Source: G965276765 sp965276825 (GTDB lineage: Bacteria; Actinomycetota; Acidimicrobiia; Acidimicrobiales; Palsa-688). From it: 64,000 nt of DNA. A model generated the notes under the pieces. The model was not told the DNA's origin. It saw nothing but the letters and a program-made list of their open reading frames with translations, and searched no databases. Positions within the stretch are counted from its first letter, which is position 1. Each line of letters opens with the position of its first letter. The position numbers and the translations under genes are program-made. This document shows, piece after piece, positions 10,553-18,345 of the stretch. Location of the stretch: the NCBI GenBank assembly GCA_965276825.1, contig OZ255630.1:3410001-3474000 (forward strand). Direction: 5' to 3'.

Positions 10553-11445
10553 GCCTGCGACACCTGGGCTCCGGCAAGGTGCGCGAGCTCTACGAGGTCG
10601 ACGACGACCACCTGCTGATCGTGGCGTCGGACCGCATCTCCGCCTTCGACGTGATCATGGCCGAGCCCATCCCGGGCAAGGGACGGGTCCTCACGGCCAT
10701 GACCGTCTGGTGGCTCGACCACCTGGTCGACCTGTCCCCCTCCCATCTGGTGGCGCGCGGCGCGCCGCCCGGGGCCGCCGTGCCCGGCTGGGACGACCTC
10801 GACGCCAGGTCGATGGTGGTCAGGCGCGCCGAGATGCTGCCCCTCGAGTGCATCGTGCGGGGCTACCTCGCCGGGTCGGCCTGGGCCGAGTACCGCAGCG
10901 AGGGGACCATGCACGGCGGCCGTCTCCCGGCGGGACTCCGCCAGTCGGAGGCCCTCCCCGAGCCGGTGTTCACCCCCTCGACCAAGCCCGAGGTCGGCCA
11001 CGACCTCAACATCACCTTCGCCCAGGCCGTGGACCTCGTCGGCACCGAGGCGGCCCGGGCCGCGAGGGACCTCAGCCTGGCCGTCTACCGCCGGGCCGCG
11101 GCCAGGGCGCTCGAGCGCGGGATCATCATCGCCGACACCAAGCTGGAGCTCGGCTGGATCGACGGCCGCCTGGCCATCTGCGACGAGGTCGCCACCCCCG
11201 ACTCGTCGCGCTTCTGGCCGGCCGACGCCTGGAAGCCAGGGACCGTCCCCCCGGCGTTCGACAAGCAGCCGCTGCGCGACTGGCTCGAGATCGGGGACTG
11301 GGACAAGACACCGCCGCCGCCCGCCCTCCCCGACGACGTCGTGGCCGCCACCTCGGCGCGCTACGCCGACGCCTACCACCGCATCACCGGCCTCGACATC
11401 GCCGACTGGCCGGCCCCCGTCCCCTCGTCCCCCAGGAGCGTCTGA
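10549..11445 (+). CDS. purC: SAICAR synthetase
   Basis: 298 residues. Condenses CAIR with aspartate using ATP. Seen: GSGKVRELYEVDDDHLLIVASDRISAFD (nucleotide-binding and SDR-x-SAFD motif), ECIVRGYLAGSAW, FTPSTKPEVGHDLN, and IIIADTKLELGWIDGRL with the acidic substrate-binding residues. Length fits the ~300-residue form common in actinobacteria. Begins inside the purD stop (ATGA) and its TGA shares one base with the purS ATG. Confidence 0.96.
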   Translation: MSLRHLGSGKVRELYEVDDDHLLIVASDRISAFDVIMAEPIPGKGRVLTAMTVWWLDHLVDLSPSHLVARGAPPGAAVPGWDDLDARSMVVRRAEMLPLECIVRGYLAGSAWAEYRSEGTMHGGRLPAGLRQSEALPEPVFTPSTKPEVGHDLNITFAQAVDLVGTEAARAARDLSLAVYRRAAARALERGIIIADTKLELGWIDGRLAICDEVATPDSSRFWPADAWKPGTVPPAFDKQPLRDWLEIGDWDKTPPPPALPDDVVAATSARYADAYHRITGLDIADWPAPVPSSPRSV

Positions 11446-11699
11446 TGCGCTGGCACACCCTCGTCGAGGTCCGGCTCCGCCCCGGCATCGCCGACCCCGC
11501 AGGCACCACCATCGAGCGGTCGCTGCCGACCCTCGGCTTCGACACCGTCACCGGCGTCACCACCGGCAAGGCCATCCGCTTCGACATCGAGGCACCCGAC
11601 GAGACCGCGGCGAGGGCCCAGGTCGACGACCTGTGCCGGCGCTTCCTGACCAACCCGGTCATCGAGGACGCGGTCGTCGACCTCCGGCCCGCCTCGTGA
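11445..11699 (+). CDS. purS: FGAM synthase subunit PurS
   Basis: 84 residues, the usual PurS size. It bridges PurL and PurQ in the three-part FGAM synthase and helps channel ammonia. Opening VEVRLRPGIADPAGTTIERSLPTLGF and the ending LTNPVIEDAVVDL are family hallmarks. AGGAG lies 6 nt before ATG; the start shares a base with the purC stop (TGATG) and the stop overlaps purQ GTG by 4 nt, consistent with stoichiometric expression. Confidence 0.94.
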   Translation: MRWHTLVEVRLRPGIADPAGTTIERSLPTLGFDTVTGVTTGKAIRFDIEAPDETAARAQVDDLCRRFLTNPVIEDAVVDLRPAS

Positions 11700-12370
11700 G
11701 CGCCGACGTCGCCGTCGTCGCCTTCCCCGGCACCAACTGCGAGCACGACGTGGTCGCCGCCGTCGGACGGGCCGGTGGCACGGCGCGCCTCGTCTGGCAC
11801 CACGACGACGACCTCGGTCGGCCCGACGCCGTCGTCATCCCCGGTGGCTTCGCCCACGGCGACTACCTCCGCCCCGGCGCCATCGCCAGGTTCTCCCCGG
11901 TCATGGCCGCGGTCGAGACCTTCGCCGCGGACGGCGGCCCCGTCGTCGGCATCTGCAACGGCTTCCAGGTCCTCACCGAGGCCCACCTCCTCCCCGGCGC
12001 CCTCCAGAAGAACGCCGGGCTCACCTTCGTCTGCACCACCGTCGACCTCCAGGTCGACGGCGGCCCGTCGGCGCTCACCGCCGGCGTCGACCCCGGCACG
12101 CGGCTGCGCATCCCGATCAACCACTTCGAGGGCAACTACACCTGCGATCCCGACACCCTCCGCCGGCTCGAGGACACCGGCTCGGTCGTGCTCCGCTACG
12201 TCGACAACCCCAACGGGTCGGTCGGCGACATCGCCGGCGTGGCCAACGAGGCCGGCAACGTGGTCGGCCTCATGCCCCACCCCGAACGGGCCTCCGATCC
12301 CCTCACCGGCTCCGAGGACGGGCTGGTGCTGCTCGGGGCGCTGCTGGCCACCGCCGGCGCCCGCGTCTGA
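11696..12370 (+). CDS. purQ: FGAM synthase glutaminase subunit PurQ
   Basis: 224 residues. Class I amidotransferase supplying ammonia to PurL. Seen: VVAFPGTNCEHD opening, PGGFAHGDYLRPGAIA, nucleophile elbow GICNGFQVL (Cys near residue 87), and the His/Glu of the triad in MPHPERASDP near the C-terminus. Starts in the purS stop (GTGA). The operon is interrupted immediately afterwards by an opposite-strand gene before purL, although all three subunits are needed together. Confidence 0.96.
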   Translation: MSADVAVVAFPGTNCEHDVVAAVGRAGGTARLVWHHDDDLGRPDAVVIPGGFAHGDYLRPGAIARFSPVMAAVETFAADGGPVVGICNGFQVLTEAHLLPGALQKNAGLTFVCTTVDLQVDGGPSALTAGVDPGTRLRIPINHFEGNYTCDPDTLRRLEDTGSVVLRYVDNPNGSVGDIAGVANEAGNVVGLMPHPERASDPLTGSEDGLVLLGALLATAGARV

Positions 12371-12403
12371 GCCGGGGCGGGGGCGGGGGCTGGGGCTGGT
12401 CGC

Positions 12404-12898
12404 TCAGGCCCGGCTGCGGGCGACGCCGGCACGACGCAGGACGGCGGCGCCGACGCCGGCCTCCCGCCAGGCGGCATAGGTCACGCCCCGACGTTGCCCG
12501 TAGGCGCGGGCGCAGGCGACGAACGCGTCCTCCAGGTCGGCCAGGTCGAAGCCGGACCCCATCGACCGCAACTCCGCCTCCAGATTGATGCGCTCTTGGA
12601 TCATATGGACGCGCGAGAGCGGATCGGCCATGTGGAGGTGGGCGTCGATCTGGGCGAGGCGCATCTGGACGGATTCCGGGGTGCGACGCCGCCCCCGCTT
12701 GTGGCGCTGCGCATCGAGGGCCTCGAGGTACCGGCGCACCGCCCTGCCCTCGTCCCGCCCCTGCGCCAGCGCCGCCTTGTGCGCCTTCGACAGCCTGGAC
12801 GTCGTCGCCACGTCCTGGGCCGGCTCCGGCCCGGATCTGGCGGATCGTCCCTTCGGGGCGCGGGCGCGCCCGGCGCGCGCAGAGGGTTCGGGAGGCAT
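12404..12898 (-). CDS. conserved actinobacterial protein, basic helical, lodged between purQ and purL
   Basis: 164 residues from ATG 12898. The N-terminal ~55 residues are Lys/Arg/Ala-rich and disordered-looking; the rest is helical: SKAHKAALAQGRDEGRAVRRYLEAL, then RRRTPESVQMRLAQIDAHL, MIQERINLEAELRSM, LEDAFVACARAYGQRRGVTYAAWREAGV. The last block resembles a short DNA- or protein-binding helix pair found in uncharacterised actinobacterial proteins. No membrane segment or enzyme motif. Convergent with purQ (33-nt gap) and divergent from purL (118-nt gap). Function unknown; the start could be further upstream but that would enter the purL promoter. Confidence 0.6.
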   Translation of the reverse strand: MPPEPSARAGRARAPKGRSARSGPEPAQDVATTSRLSKAHKAALAQGRDEGRAVRRYLEALDAQRHKRGRRRTPESVQMRLAQIDAHLHMADPLSRVHMIQERINLEAELRSMGSGFDLADLEDAFVACARAYGQRRGVTYAAWREAGVGAAVLRRAGVARSRA

Positions 12899-13003
12899 CG
12901 CAGGAGTATCGCGCAGCAGGGCGCCCGGGGCGGACCCCCCCGATGACCGCCGCAGCGGCATCCCGACGGGGGTGCCCCCGGTCAGCGATCGGCGGGGCGC
13001 GAG

Positions 13004-13017
13004 TACGCTTCGCGCCG
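13004..13017 (+). promoter_or_regulatory. leaderless promoter of purL (-10 TACGCT, 7 nt before GTG)
   Basis: TACGCT (13004-13009) is followed by 7 nt and then the GTG of purL, so transcription should begin at or next to the start codon. No Shine-Dalgarno sequence precedes this GTG. The ECH gene at 51714 has the identical hexamer and spacing. This gives purL its own promoter, needed because a gene on the other strand separates it from purQ. Confidence 0.5.
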
Positions 13018-15254
13018 TGGACGCCTCCTTGCACCGCGCCCTCGGCCTGACCGACGACGAGGCCGCGGCCATCGTCGGCCTCCTCGGACGGGAGCCCAAC
13101 CACCTCGAGTTGGCCCTGTATGCGGTGATGTGGAGTGAGCACTGTTCCTACAAATCCTCGCGGGTCCACCTCGGGCGTTTGCCGACCGAAGGTGAGCGGG
13201 TCCTCGTCGGGCCAGGAGAAAACGCCGGGGTGGTCGACGCCGGCGGGGGGGTGGCCGTCGCCCTCAGGATCGAGAGCCACAACCACCCCTCGGCCATCGA
13301 GCCCTACCAGGGCGCGGCCACCGGGGTCGGGGGCATCCTGCGCGACATCTTCACCATGGGGGCGAGGCCGATCGCGCTGATGGACCCTCTCCGCTTCGGT
13401 CCCCTCGACGACGCCAGGTCGCGCTGGATCGCCGCCGGCGTGGTGGCCGGGATCTCCGGCTACGGCAACGCGGTCGGGGTGCCGACGGTGGGCGGCGAGA
13501 CGGTCTTCGACGAGTGCTACACCGGCAACCCCCTCGTCAACGTCCTCTGCGCGGGACTGCTGCCGATCGACCGCCTGGTGCTCGGCCAGGCCACGGGCGT
13601 CGGCAACCTGGCCCTCCTGTTCGGCTCGGCGACCGGACGCGACGGCATCGGCGGCGTCAGCGTGCTGGCATCGGCCGGCTTCACCGACGACGAGGAGGCG
13701 GAGCGGGCCAAGCGGCCGAACGTGCAGGTCGGTGACCCCTTCGAGGAGAAGCGCCTGATCGAGGCGTGCCTCCAGCTGCTCGACGAGCAGCTGGTCGTCG
13801 GGATCCAGGACCTCGGGGGCGCCGGGCTGGCATGTGCCACCTCGGAGACCGCGTCGCGGGGCGGCGTCGGCATGGACGTGGACGTCACGGCCGTGCACCG
13901 CAGGGAGCCGGGCATGGAGGCGTGGGAGGTGATGACCAGCGAGAGCCAGGAGCGCATGCTGGCCATCGTCACCCCCGAGGACCTCGAGCGGGTGCAGGCC
14001 GTCTGTGGGCGCTGGGAGGTGCAGGCGTCGGTGATCGGACGGGTGACCGACAGCGGACGGCTCCGGATCCTCGACGGCTGGGACGGCGAGGCGCTGGCCG
14101 ACGTGGCCGCGTCGACCCTCCACGAGGACGCGCCCAGGTACCACCGGCCGCTGCTCCGCCCTGATGACCTCGATGCCCGCCTGGCCGACGACCCGGCCGC
14201 CCTGCCCGCGCCCGACGACTGCGGAGCCGACCTGCTCGACCTGCTGGTCGACGCGTCGTGGGTCTACCGCCAGTACGACCACCAGCTGTTCCTCAACACG
14301 GTCGTGGCGCCCGGCGGTGACGCCGCCCTGCTCCGGCTGAGCGCACCAGGGGTGGCGAGCGACCGGGGCCCAGGCGAGCCGCCGCGGGGGATGGCCCTGT
14401 CCACCGACGGCAACGCCCACTGGTGCTCGCTCGACCCCCGGCTCGGCACCGCCCTCGTCGTCGCCGAGGCCGCCCTCAACGTGGCCTGCGTCGGGGCCAC
14501 GCCCACCGCGGTGGTCAACTGCCTCAACTTCGGCAACCCCGAGCACCCCGAGGTGATGTGGCAGCTCTCCGAGGCGATCGACGGCATGTCCGAGGCCTGC
14601 CTGGCCCTCGGCGTGCCCGTGGTGGGGGGCAACGTGAGCCTCTACAACGAGAGCCGCGGTCGCGACATCGACCCGACTCCGGTGGTCGGCATGCTCGGGT
14701 TGGTCGACCAGCTCCGCCGCCGGCCGCCGGGGATGGGGCTGGTGGAGGGGCAGCGCATCGTCCTCGTCCAGGTGCCCGGGGGGGTGCCGTCACTCGGCGG
14801 GAGCCGGTGGGCCGTCGAGCGGCGCGGTCACCGCAACGGCCGGCTCCCCGCGCTCGACCTCGACGGCCACCGCCGTCTCGTCGACTTCGTCGTCGACCTC
14901 GTCGGCGGAGAGACTGGGGCCGGTCGGCCCGGCGGCCTGCACGACGTGTCGGGCGGCGGGCTCGGCGTGACGCTGGCCGAGATGGTGGTCCGCAGCGGGG
15001 TCGGTGCGACGGTCAACGGCGTCGCCGACCACGTCGCCCTCTTCGGTGAGTCCCCGTCGCGGGTCCTGGTCTCGGTCGACGCGGCAGCCGTGGAGGCGCT
15101 GCGTACCGGCGCCGGCGCGGCTGGCCTCGAGGTGGTCGAGCTCGGCGTCGCCGGCGGGGACCGCCTCCACGTCGACGGTCTGGTCGACGTCGACGTCGAC
15201 CGCCTCACCCGCGGGTGGCGGCAGGTGCTACCCGAGGCGCTCGGGCTCGCCTGA
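13017..15254 (+). CDS. purL: FGAM synthase large subunit (small PurL type)
   Basis: 745 residues, the small PurL that needs PurS and PurQ. ATP-dependent amidation of FGAR to FGAM. Seen: LGREPNHLELALYAVMWSEHCSYKSSR, IESHNHPSAIEPYQGAATGVGGI-type nucleotide/metal block, GIQDLGGAGLACATSE, VGGNVSLYNES and a Gly-rich C-terminal domain ending LPEALGLA. GTG 13017 aligns with the family start and sits directly behind a TACGCT -10, so I call it leaderless. Downstream is not purF, as in other actinobacteria, but a 37-kb catabolic island; a diverged purL 3' fragment is found next to purF at 53092. Confidence 0.96.
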   Translation: MDASLHRALGLTDDEAAAIVGLLGREPNHLELALYAVMWSEHCSYKSSRVHLGRLPTEGERVLVGPGENAGVVDAGGGVAVALRIESHNHPSAIEPYQGAATGVGGILRDIFTMGARPIALMDPLRFGPLDDARSRWIAAGVVAGISGYGNAVGVPTVGGETVFDECYTGNPLVNVLCAGLLPIDRLVLGQATGVGNLALLFGSATGRDGIGGVSVLASAGFTDDEEAERAKRPNVQVGDPFEEKRLIEACLQLLDEQLVVGIQDLGGAGLACATSETASRGGVGMDVDVTAVHRREPGMEAWEVMTSESQERMLAIVTPEDLERVQAVCGRWEVQASVIGRVTDSGRLRILDGWDGEALADVAASTLHEDAPRYHRPLLRPDDLDARLADDPAALPAPDDCGADLLDLLVDASWVYRQYDHQLFLNTVVAPGGDAALLRLSAPGVASDRGPGEPPRGMALSTDGNAHWCSLDPRLGTALVVAEAALNVACVGATPTAVVNCLNFGNPEHPEVMWQLSEAIDGMSEACLALGVPVVGGNVSLYNESRGRDIDPTPVVGMLGLVDQLRRRPPGMGLVEGQRIVLVQVPGGVPSLGGSRWAVERRGHRNGRLPALDLDGHRRLVDFVVDLVGGETGAGRPGGLHDVSGGGLGVTLAEMVVRSGVGATVNGVADHVALFGESPSRVLVSVDAAAVEALRTGAGAAGLEVVELGVAGGDRLHVDGLVDVDVDRLTRGWRQVLPEALGLA

Positions 15255-15273
15255 GCGGGTCGTCGTCGGACCC

Positions 15274-16458
15274 TCAGGTCGCCCAGGCCAGCGGAAGGTC
15301 CACGAGGCCGACCACGCCGCCGTGGGCGACCAGCTCGGCATCGGCAGCGACGCGGTAGTCGGGGATGGCCCGGTGCCACTCCTCGAGCAGGACCTGCAGC
15401 TCGGTCCTGGCCAGGTGGGACCCGAGGCAGCGGTGCGGGCTGGCGCCGAAGGAGATGTGGGGATTGGGCGTCCGGTCGAGGCGGACGGTCGCGGCTTCCT
15501 CGAAGATCTCGGGGTCCCGGTTCGCGGCCTGCATGTGAAGCAGGACCATGTCCCCCTGCCGCATCGGGCAGCCATCGAAGTCGACGTCCGCCGCCAGACG
15601 CCTCGCCATGCTGATGATCGGATACACCCGCAGGAACTCCTCGACTGCGGTCGGCACGACGGCGGGATCCTCGACCACCCACCTGCGGTCGGCGTCGTGG
15701 GTGGCCAGGTGCCACATGGCCCAACCCATCTGGCTCTTGGTCGTGTCGAGGGACCCGAAAGTAAGGGTCATACAGATGTCGAGGATCTCGTCGTCGGTGA
15801 AGGGCCTCGGGCCACAGCCGGCCCGGGCTAGGTAGGTGACGAAGTCGGTGTGCTCGTCGCGCGGCGCCTTCCTTCGGTCCGCGAGGACCTCGGTGTAGTA
15901 CGCCTTGATGTCGTTCATCGCCCCGACCGGCCCGTCCTTGTCACCGATCGCGTTGACACCCGCAGCGATCCGGTGCGCGCAGGAGATCAGGAAGGTGGCA
16001 TCGCCCTCGGGCAGGCTCATCACGTGCAGAAACGACCGGGCCGTCACGAGGTCACCGACCCCGCCGACGAACTCCACCCCGCCGTCGGCGAGGACGCCCT
16101 CGACGATCCGCCGGCTGATCCGGGTCAGGTCGGGTCGGCGGGGCGCGATGTGCTGCGGGGAGAACCAGCGGTTCAGGGCGTGGCGGTAGTTGGCGTGCTC
16201 GGGCGGGTCGACGTGGGTGGGAAGGAATCGGTAGGCGGGGTCGGGGTCGACGGCAACGATCGAGTGGTTCGTGAACAGCTCGGGCTGCCGGGCTGCGGCG
16301 CGGATGTCCTCGCGGAGGCTGAGCACCCAGTAGCCGGGACCAGATGCGTTCCACGCTCGGGGATGGCGACGGCGGAGCTCGTCGATGGTGGCGAAGTGCG
16401 AGCCGGGCGGCCCCGTCGCGTTGGACAGGTCGACGTTCACCTCGGTGTGGTCGGACAC
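15274..16458 (-). CDS. cytochrome P450
   Basis: 394 residues, soluble bacterial class. Heme-binding FGASPHRCLGSHLA with Cys344; ExxR in EEFLRVYP; I-helix block LTFGSLDTTKSQMGW, where G-S-L-D-T-T replaces the common A-G-x-D/E-T. Hydroxylates an unknown substrate using electrons from a ferredoxin; a 3Fe-4S-type ferredoxin gene is at 29139. Last gene of the minus-strand unit aldehyde dehydrogenase - acyl-CoA ligase - small protein - P450. Close paralogue of the P450 at 21403, sharing HSIV-x-x-DPDPAYRFLP and the I-helix. It ends 19 nt from the purL stop. Confidence 0.93.
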   Translation of the reverse strand: MSDHTEVNVDLSNATGPPGSHFATIDELRRRHPRAWNASGPGYWVLSLREDIRAAARQPELFTNHSIVAVDPDPAYRFLPTHVDPPEHANYRHALNRWFSPQHIAPRRPDLTRISRRIVEGVLADGGVEFVGGVGDLVTARSFLHVMSLPEGDATFLISCAHRIAAGVNAIGDKDGPVGAMNDIKAYYTEVLADRRKAPRDEHTDFVTYLARAGCGPRPFTDDEILDICMTLTFGSLDTTKSQMGWAMWHLATHDADRRWVVEDPAVVPTAVEEFLRVYPIISMARRLAADVDFDGCPMRQGDMVLLHMQAANRDPEIFEEAATVRLDRTPNPHISFGASPHRCLGSHLARTELQVLLEEWHRAIPDYRVAADAELVAHGGVVGLVDLPLAWAT

Positions 16459-16485
16459 GGTGCCCCTCTTTCGTGTGGGTCGGGT

Positions 16486-16794
16486 TCAGTCGGAGGCGGG
16501 CAGGGCCCTGGCCTGCTTGACAGAGAGCACGTCACCCCCGATGGTGAGGGTGCCGGCGCCCGCCTTGGTGCAGAGGACCTCGAGCCCGTGCTCCTCGTTG
16601 GCGTAGCGCTTGCCGAGCTGCGTGCCGTCGGCCAGGTCGGGACAGAGGGCGAGCCCGGCGGGTCGCTCGGCGTCCATCGCCAGCATCGGGTGGCCCCCGC
16701 ATTCGAGGTCGCCGTCGGTACCGCTGGCCCGCACGACGACGAGCTCGGTGTCATCGGCCGCGCCCCGAAGTCGCAGTCCCGGCTTCAGTTGCAT
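16486..16794 (-). CDS. small conserved P450/acyl-CoA-ligase-associated protein
   Basis: 102 residues, beginning MQLKPGLRLRGAADDTELVVVRASGTDGDLECGGHPMLAM and containing a second conserved block LGKRYANEEHGLEVLCTKAGAGTLTIGG. Two Cys (C-G-G and C-T-K) and one His suggest metal binding, but not a classical zinc or iron-sulfur spacing. The start overlaps the end of the acyl-CoA ligase gene by 10 nt and the gene ends 27 nt before the P450. I recall similar small proteins beside P450 and FadD genes in actinobacteria, without an assigned function. Could be a redox or carrier accessory. Confidence 0.65.
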   Translation of the reverse strand: MQLKPGLRLRGAADDTELVVVRASGTDGDLECGGHPMLAMDAERPAGLALCPDLADGTQLGKRYANEEHGLEVLCTKAGAGTLTIGGDVLSVKQARALPASD

Positions 16795-18332
16795 GGCTGG
16801 TCCCCTTTCGGCCCATCCGGGCCCTTGTGGCTGCCGACCGACGACAGCTCGTCGCGCAGCACACGTCGTAACAGCTTCCCCGTCTCGTTGAACGGCAGCT
16901 CGGCGCGAATCTCGATCCGCTCCGGAGTCATCGTCGAGCGCAGCCGTTCGCGCACGTGGGAGCGCAGCTCCTCCGGCCCGGTCTGGGCGCCGGGGTGCAG
17001 GACGACGGCGGCCACCACGACCTCCCCCCACCGCGGGTCGGGAGTGCCGACGACCGCGGCCTGGGCCACGGACGGGTGGTCGAGGAGCACCTCTTCGATC
17101 TCGCCCGGGGAGAGGTTCTCGCCGCCCCTGACGATCACGTCGTCGAGGCGTCCGTGCACGTAGAGGTAGCCCCCGTCGTCGAGGTGCCCGGTGTCCCGGG
17201 TGGCGAACCACCCGTCCACGCCTCCGGCGGGCCGGCCCAGGTACTCGCCGGCGACCTGTTCGCCCCTCGCCCAGATCTCGCCGGTGAAGCCGGTGGGCAC
17301 CTCGGCACCGAGGGGGTCGCGAATGGTGAGCTCGATCGACGGCAGCGGCCGTCCGACCGATCCCAGCCGGGCCCGGACCACCGGGTCCGCGCTGCCGAAC
17401 GCGACCTTGTGGTCGTCGGGTCCGAGCACGGCGACGGTGCTGCTGGTCTCGGTGAGCCCGTAGGCATTGACGAAGCCGACGTGGGGGAGCAGCCGCACGG
17501 CGCGCTCGATCACCGCCGCCGACATCGGTCCACCGCCGTAGGAGAGACTCCGCAACGACCGGAGGCGATCGGCGCCCCGGTCCTCGACCACGTCGAGAAT
17601 CCGGCCGAGCATCGTCGGCACGACCATGGCGTGGGTCACTGCCTCCCGCTCGGCCAGCCCGACCCACTTGGCAGCGTCGAAGGTGTCCAGGTACACCAGC
17701 CGCCGGCCGCTGTAGGTGGTGGAGAGGACCCCGGAGATGGCGGCCACGTGGTAGGGCGGCACGCTGACCAGCGCGCACTCGTCGGCCGCCGCCCCAGTGA
17801 ACTCGACGGTCGAGATGACGTAGGACGCCAGGTTGCGGTGGCGGAGGACGGCTGCCTTCGGCTCCCCGGTCGTCCCGCTCGTGTACAGCATGACGGCGAT
17901 GCTGTCGGGGTCGCCCTCCCAAAGTGCGGCTTCCGCGCCCGAGGGGGTGGCGGCCATCGCCAGCAGCTCGTCGTGGGTGACGACGAGGATGCCTTCGACG
18001 CCGTCCAGGCGCGGCGCCATGTCGGCCGCAGCCACCAGGATCGTCGGGGCGGTCCGCTCCGCGAGGGCGCAGAGGCGGTCGTCGGCCAGCCGGTAGTTCA
18101 GCGGGACGAAGGGTTTCCCAGCGGCCGCCGCGCCGAAGAGGGTCAGGGGGACGGCGGGGGAGTTGAGGTCGAGCATCGCCACGCGGTCGCCCGGGAGCGC
18201 AGCGAGCGCGGCGCCGACGCGGGCCGCCCCGACGGCGAGGTCGCCGAAGGTCGTGCCGCCCTGGAGCGATCCGACCGCGACCCGGTCGCTCATCCCGTCC
18301 GCCGCCATGGCGAGGAGCATCCCTACGTGCAT
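16785..18332 (-). CDS. acyl-CoA synthetase / AMP-dependent ligase (FadD-like)
   Basis: 515 residues. Activates a carboxylic acid as acyl-AMP then acyl-CoA. Seen: phosphate-binding YTSGTTGEPKAAVLRH (~170-185), the adenine-region NAYGLTETSS, the hinge block GWFATRDTGHLDDGGYLYVHGRLDDVIVRGGENLSPGEIEEVL, and the C-terminal catalytic Lys in FNETGKLLRR. Start ATG 18332 has GGAGGG upstream on its strand. Sits 13 nt after the aldehyde dehydrogenase, so an aldehyde could be oxidised to the acid and then ligated to CoA within one operon. Substrate unknown. Confidence 0.92.
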   Translation of the reverse strand: MHVGMLLAMAADGMSDRVAVGSLQGGTTFGDLAVGAARVGAALAALPGDRVAMLDLNSPAVPLTLFGAAAAGKPFVPLNYRLADDRLCALAERTAPTILVAAADMAPRLDGVEGILVVTHDELLAMAATPSGAEAALWEGDPDSIAVMLYTSGTTGEPKAAVLRHRNLASYVISTVEFTGAAADECALVSVPPYHVAAISGVLSTTYSGRRLVYLDTFDAAKWVGLAEREAVTHAMVVPTMLGRILDVVEDRGADRLRSLRSLSYGGGPMSAAVIERAVRLLPHVGFVNAYGLTETSSTVAVLGPDDHKVAFGSADPVVRARLGSVGRPLPSIELTIRDPLGAEVPTGFTGEIWARGEQVAGEYLGRPAGGVDGWFATRDTGHLDDGGYLYVHGRLDDVIVRGGENLSPGEIEEVLLDHPSVAQAAVVGTPDPRWGEVVVAAVVLHPGAQTGPEELRSHVRERLRSTMTPERIEIRAELPFNETGKLLRRVLRDELSSVGSHKGPDGPKGDQPCN

Positions 18333-18345
18333 CGGCCCCCTCCGC

